Assembly: GCA_964644375.1 (NCBI GenBank)
Contig: CAZXWJ010000096.1
Span: forward strand, 1-14,901
Direction: 5' to 3'
From: CAYNYM01 sp964644375
Lineage (GTDB): Bacteria; Desulfobacterota; DSM-4660; Desulfatiglandales; HGW-15
DNA length: 14,901 nt
Part shown: positions 14,224 through 14,901 of the stretch, in pieces
Position numbering within the stretch: the stretch's first letter is position 1
Layout of the letters: each line of letters starts with the position of its first letter
The notes under the pieces: model-generated
Told to the model about the DNA's origin: nothing
The model's database searches: none
Seen by the model: only the letters and a program-made list of their open reading frames with translations
Position numbers and translations under genes: made by a program

Positions 14224-14256
14224 AAAAAAAACCACCGGCAGGACCGGTGGCTTTTT
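14224..14256. terminator. Bidirectional intrinsic terminator
   Basis: The stem CCACCGG (14232-14238) pairs with CCGGTGG (14244-14250) around the loop CAGGA. A run of A precedes it and a run of T follows, so it works on both strands. It closes the pseudoprotease gene (+) and the enoyl-CoA hydratase gene (-), which converge here. Confidence 0.9.
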
Positions 14257-14278
14257 CCGAAAAATCAGAGTGAACTAC

Positions 14279-14901
14279 TTACTTACCTTCAAAAATAGGC
14301 CTTCCTTTTCCTACACTCGTAAGCCCCGTTAGGGCATCCTTGGTGGCAAAGATCTCCTTGAGGTGATCCAGTTCCAGCTTGGTCGCCTCAGCAATGGGTT
14401 TTTCGTATCCCTCGTCCATAATCTGATTGGCAAATTTCAGGGCAATAGGTGCCTTAAAAGAGATGATCTTGGCGGTCTTGGCGGTCAGGGGATCGTCGCT
14501 CTCCAGATACTTGCCGTCAATCCAGTTGGAAATGTTTTCATCGGTGAAGAGTTCCCTGATTTTCTGCCATTCCTCAGGCAGATCCTCTGACTTTCTGCCC
14601 TTATTGGGGATCAGTGTCCCTTCTGCGATCATGGCACGCATTTTCCCCTCGATTTCTTCCGGGGCGAAAAAATAGTCCACAATCCCTATGGCATGGGCTT
14701 CCTGTCCGGAGATGATGCGACCGGAGAAGACGAGGTACTTGCCCAATTCCTTACCCGCATAACGACTGGGTCGCTGGGTGCCGCCAAGGCCCGGATAGAT
14801 CCCGATGCCCGTTTCGGGGAATCCCATGATGACCTTGGGGGTGGCTACGATAACATCGGCGGAAAGGGCATACTCGAGTCCGCCGCCCAGGGCCATGCCT
14901 T
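14279..14901 (-). CDS. Enoyl-CoA hydratase/isomerase (crotonase) family protein, 5' end cut by window edge
   Basis: The frame is open to the last base; the 206 or so C-terminal residues are visible and the upstream part is missing. Seen: GMALGGGLEYALSADVIVA followed by MGFPETGIGIYPGLGGTQR. Both catalytic glutamates of hydratases are present (in GGGLE and in PET), so hydration of an enoyl-CoA is likely rather than a non-hydratase activity. The region after GIVDYFFAPEE has an extra helical segment of about 50 residues (EEWQKIRELFTDENISNWID) not found in the short crotonases, and the C-terminus ends SVGKGRPIFEGK. The role is probably fatty-acid or aromatic-acyl beta-oxidation; the substrate is unknown. 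Confidence 0.9.
   Translation of the reverse strand, partial: GMALGGGLEYALSADVIVATPKVIMGFPETGIGIYPGLGGTQRPSRYAGKELGKYLVFSGRIISGQEAHAIGIVDYFFAPEEIEGKMRAMIAEGTLIPNKGRKSEDLPEEWQKIRELFTDENISNWIDGKYLESDDPLTAKTAKIISFKAPIALKFANQIMDEGYEKPIAEATKLELDHLKEIFATKDALTGLTSVGKGRPIFEGK

Overview
The window looks like chromosomal DNA of a moderately GC-rich, Gram-negative, probably anaerobic bacterium, most likely a deltaproteobacterium (Desulfobacterota). The pointers are a DUF3786 protein, a PAS-PAS-LuxR regulator without a receiver domain, a periplasmic Deg-type protease and lipoboxes. This assignment is inferred from gene content, not from a marker gene. No rRNA, tRNA, CRISPR array, complete insertion sequence or integrase was seen.

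Layout. 1-654 (+) is the 3' end of a type II secretion / type IV pilus assembly ATPase. It is followed at once (655-783) by a short in-frame relic that reads like a type I restriction HsdR motor subunit. 815-4452 (-) holds a leftward block: a promoter near 4497-4525, a possible 42-codon leader ORF whose stop lies against the argC ribosome site, argC, a PAS-PAS-LuxR regulator 23 bp downstream, and, after a 158-bp gap, a metallo-beta-lactamase-fold hydrolase. 4750-7901 (+) holds a membrane adenylate cyclase with an arginine-rich hexapeptide-repeat N-terminus and a TPR/LysM lipoprotein. 7995-8645 (-) is a Smr-domain protein. 8646-9135 is a 490-bp gene-poor gap with two tandem copies of a small hairpin repeat; a third copy lies between the next two genes.

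9136-14203 (+) holds a DUF3786 protein, purE (AIR mutase/carboxylase), a YrdC/Sua5-type threonylcarbamoyl-AMP synthase overlapping purE by 4 bp, and two adjacent homologous trypsin/PDZ proteins. The first of these keeps the whole His-Asp-Ser triad and has a signal peptide. The second is a predicted lipoprotein that has lost all three catalytic residues but keeps the PDZ domain and the C-terminal domain. A bidirectional terminator at 14224-14256 separates it from an enoyl-CoA hydratase gene (-) that runs off the right edge.

The most interesting element is the active protease / lipid-anchored pseudoprotease pair: two intact reading frames with one fold, where only one can cut. The spaced hairpin repeat with a compensatory base-pair change, the HsdR relic and the DRR-repeat cyclase come next. 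Most of the other genes are ordinary housekeeping or signalling genes.
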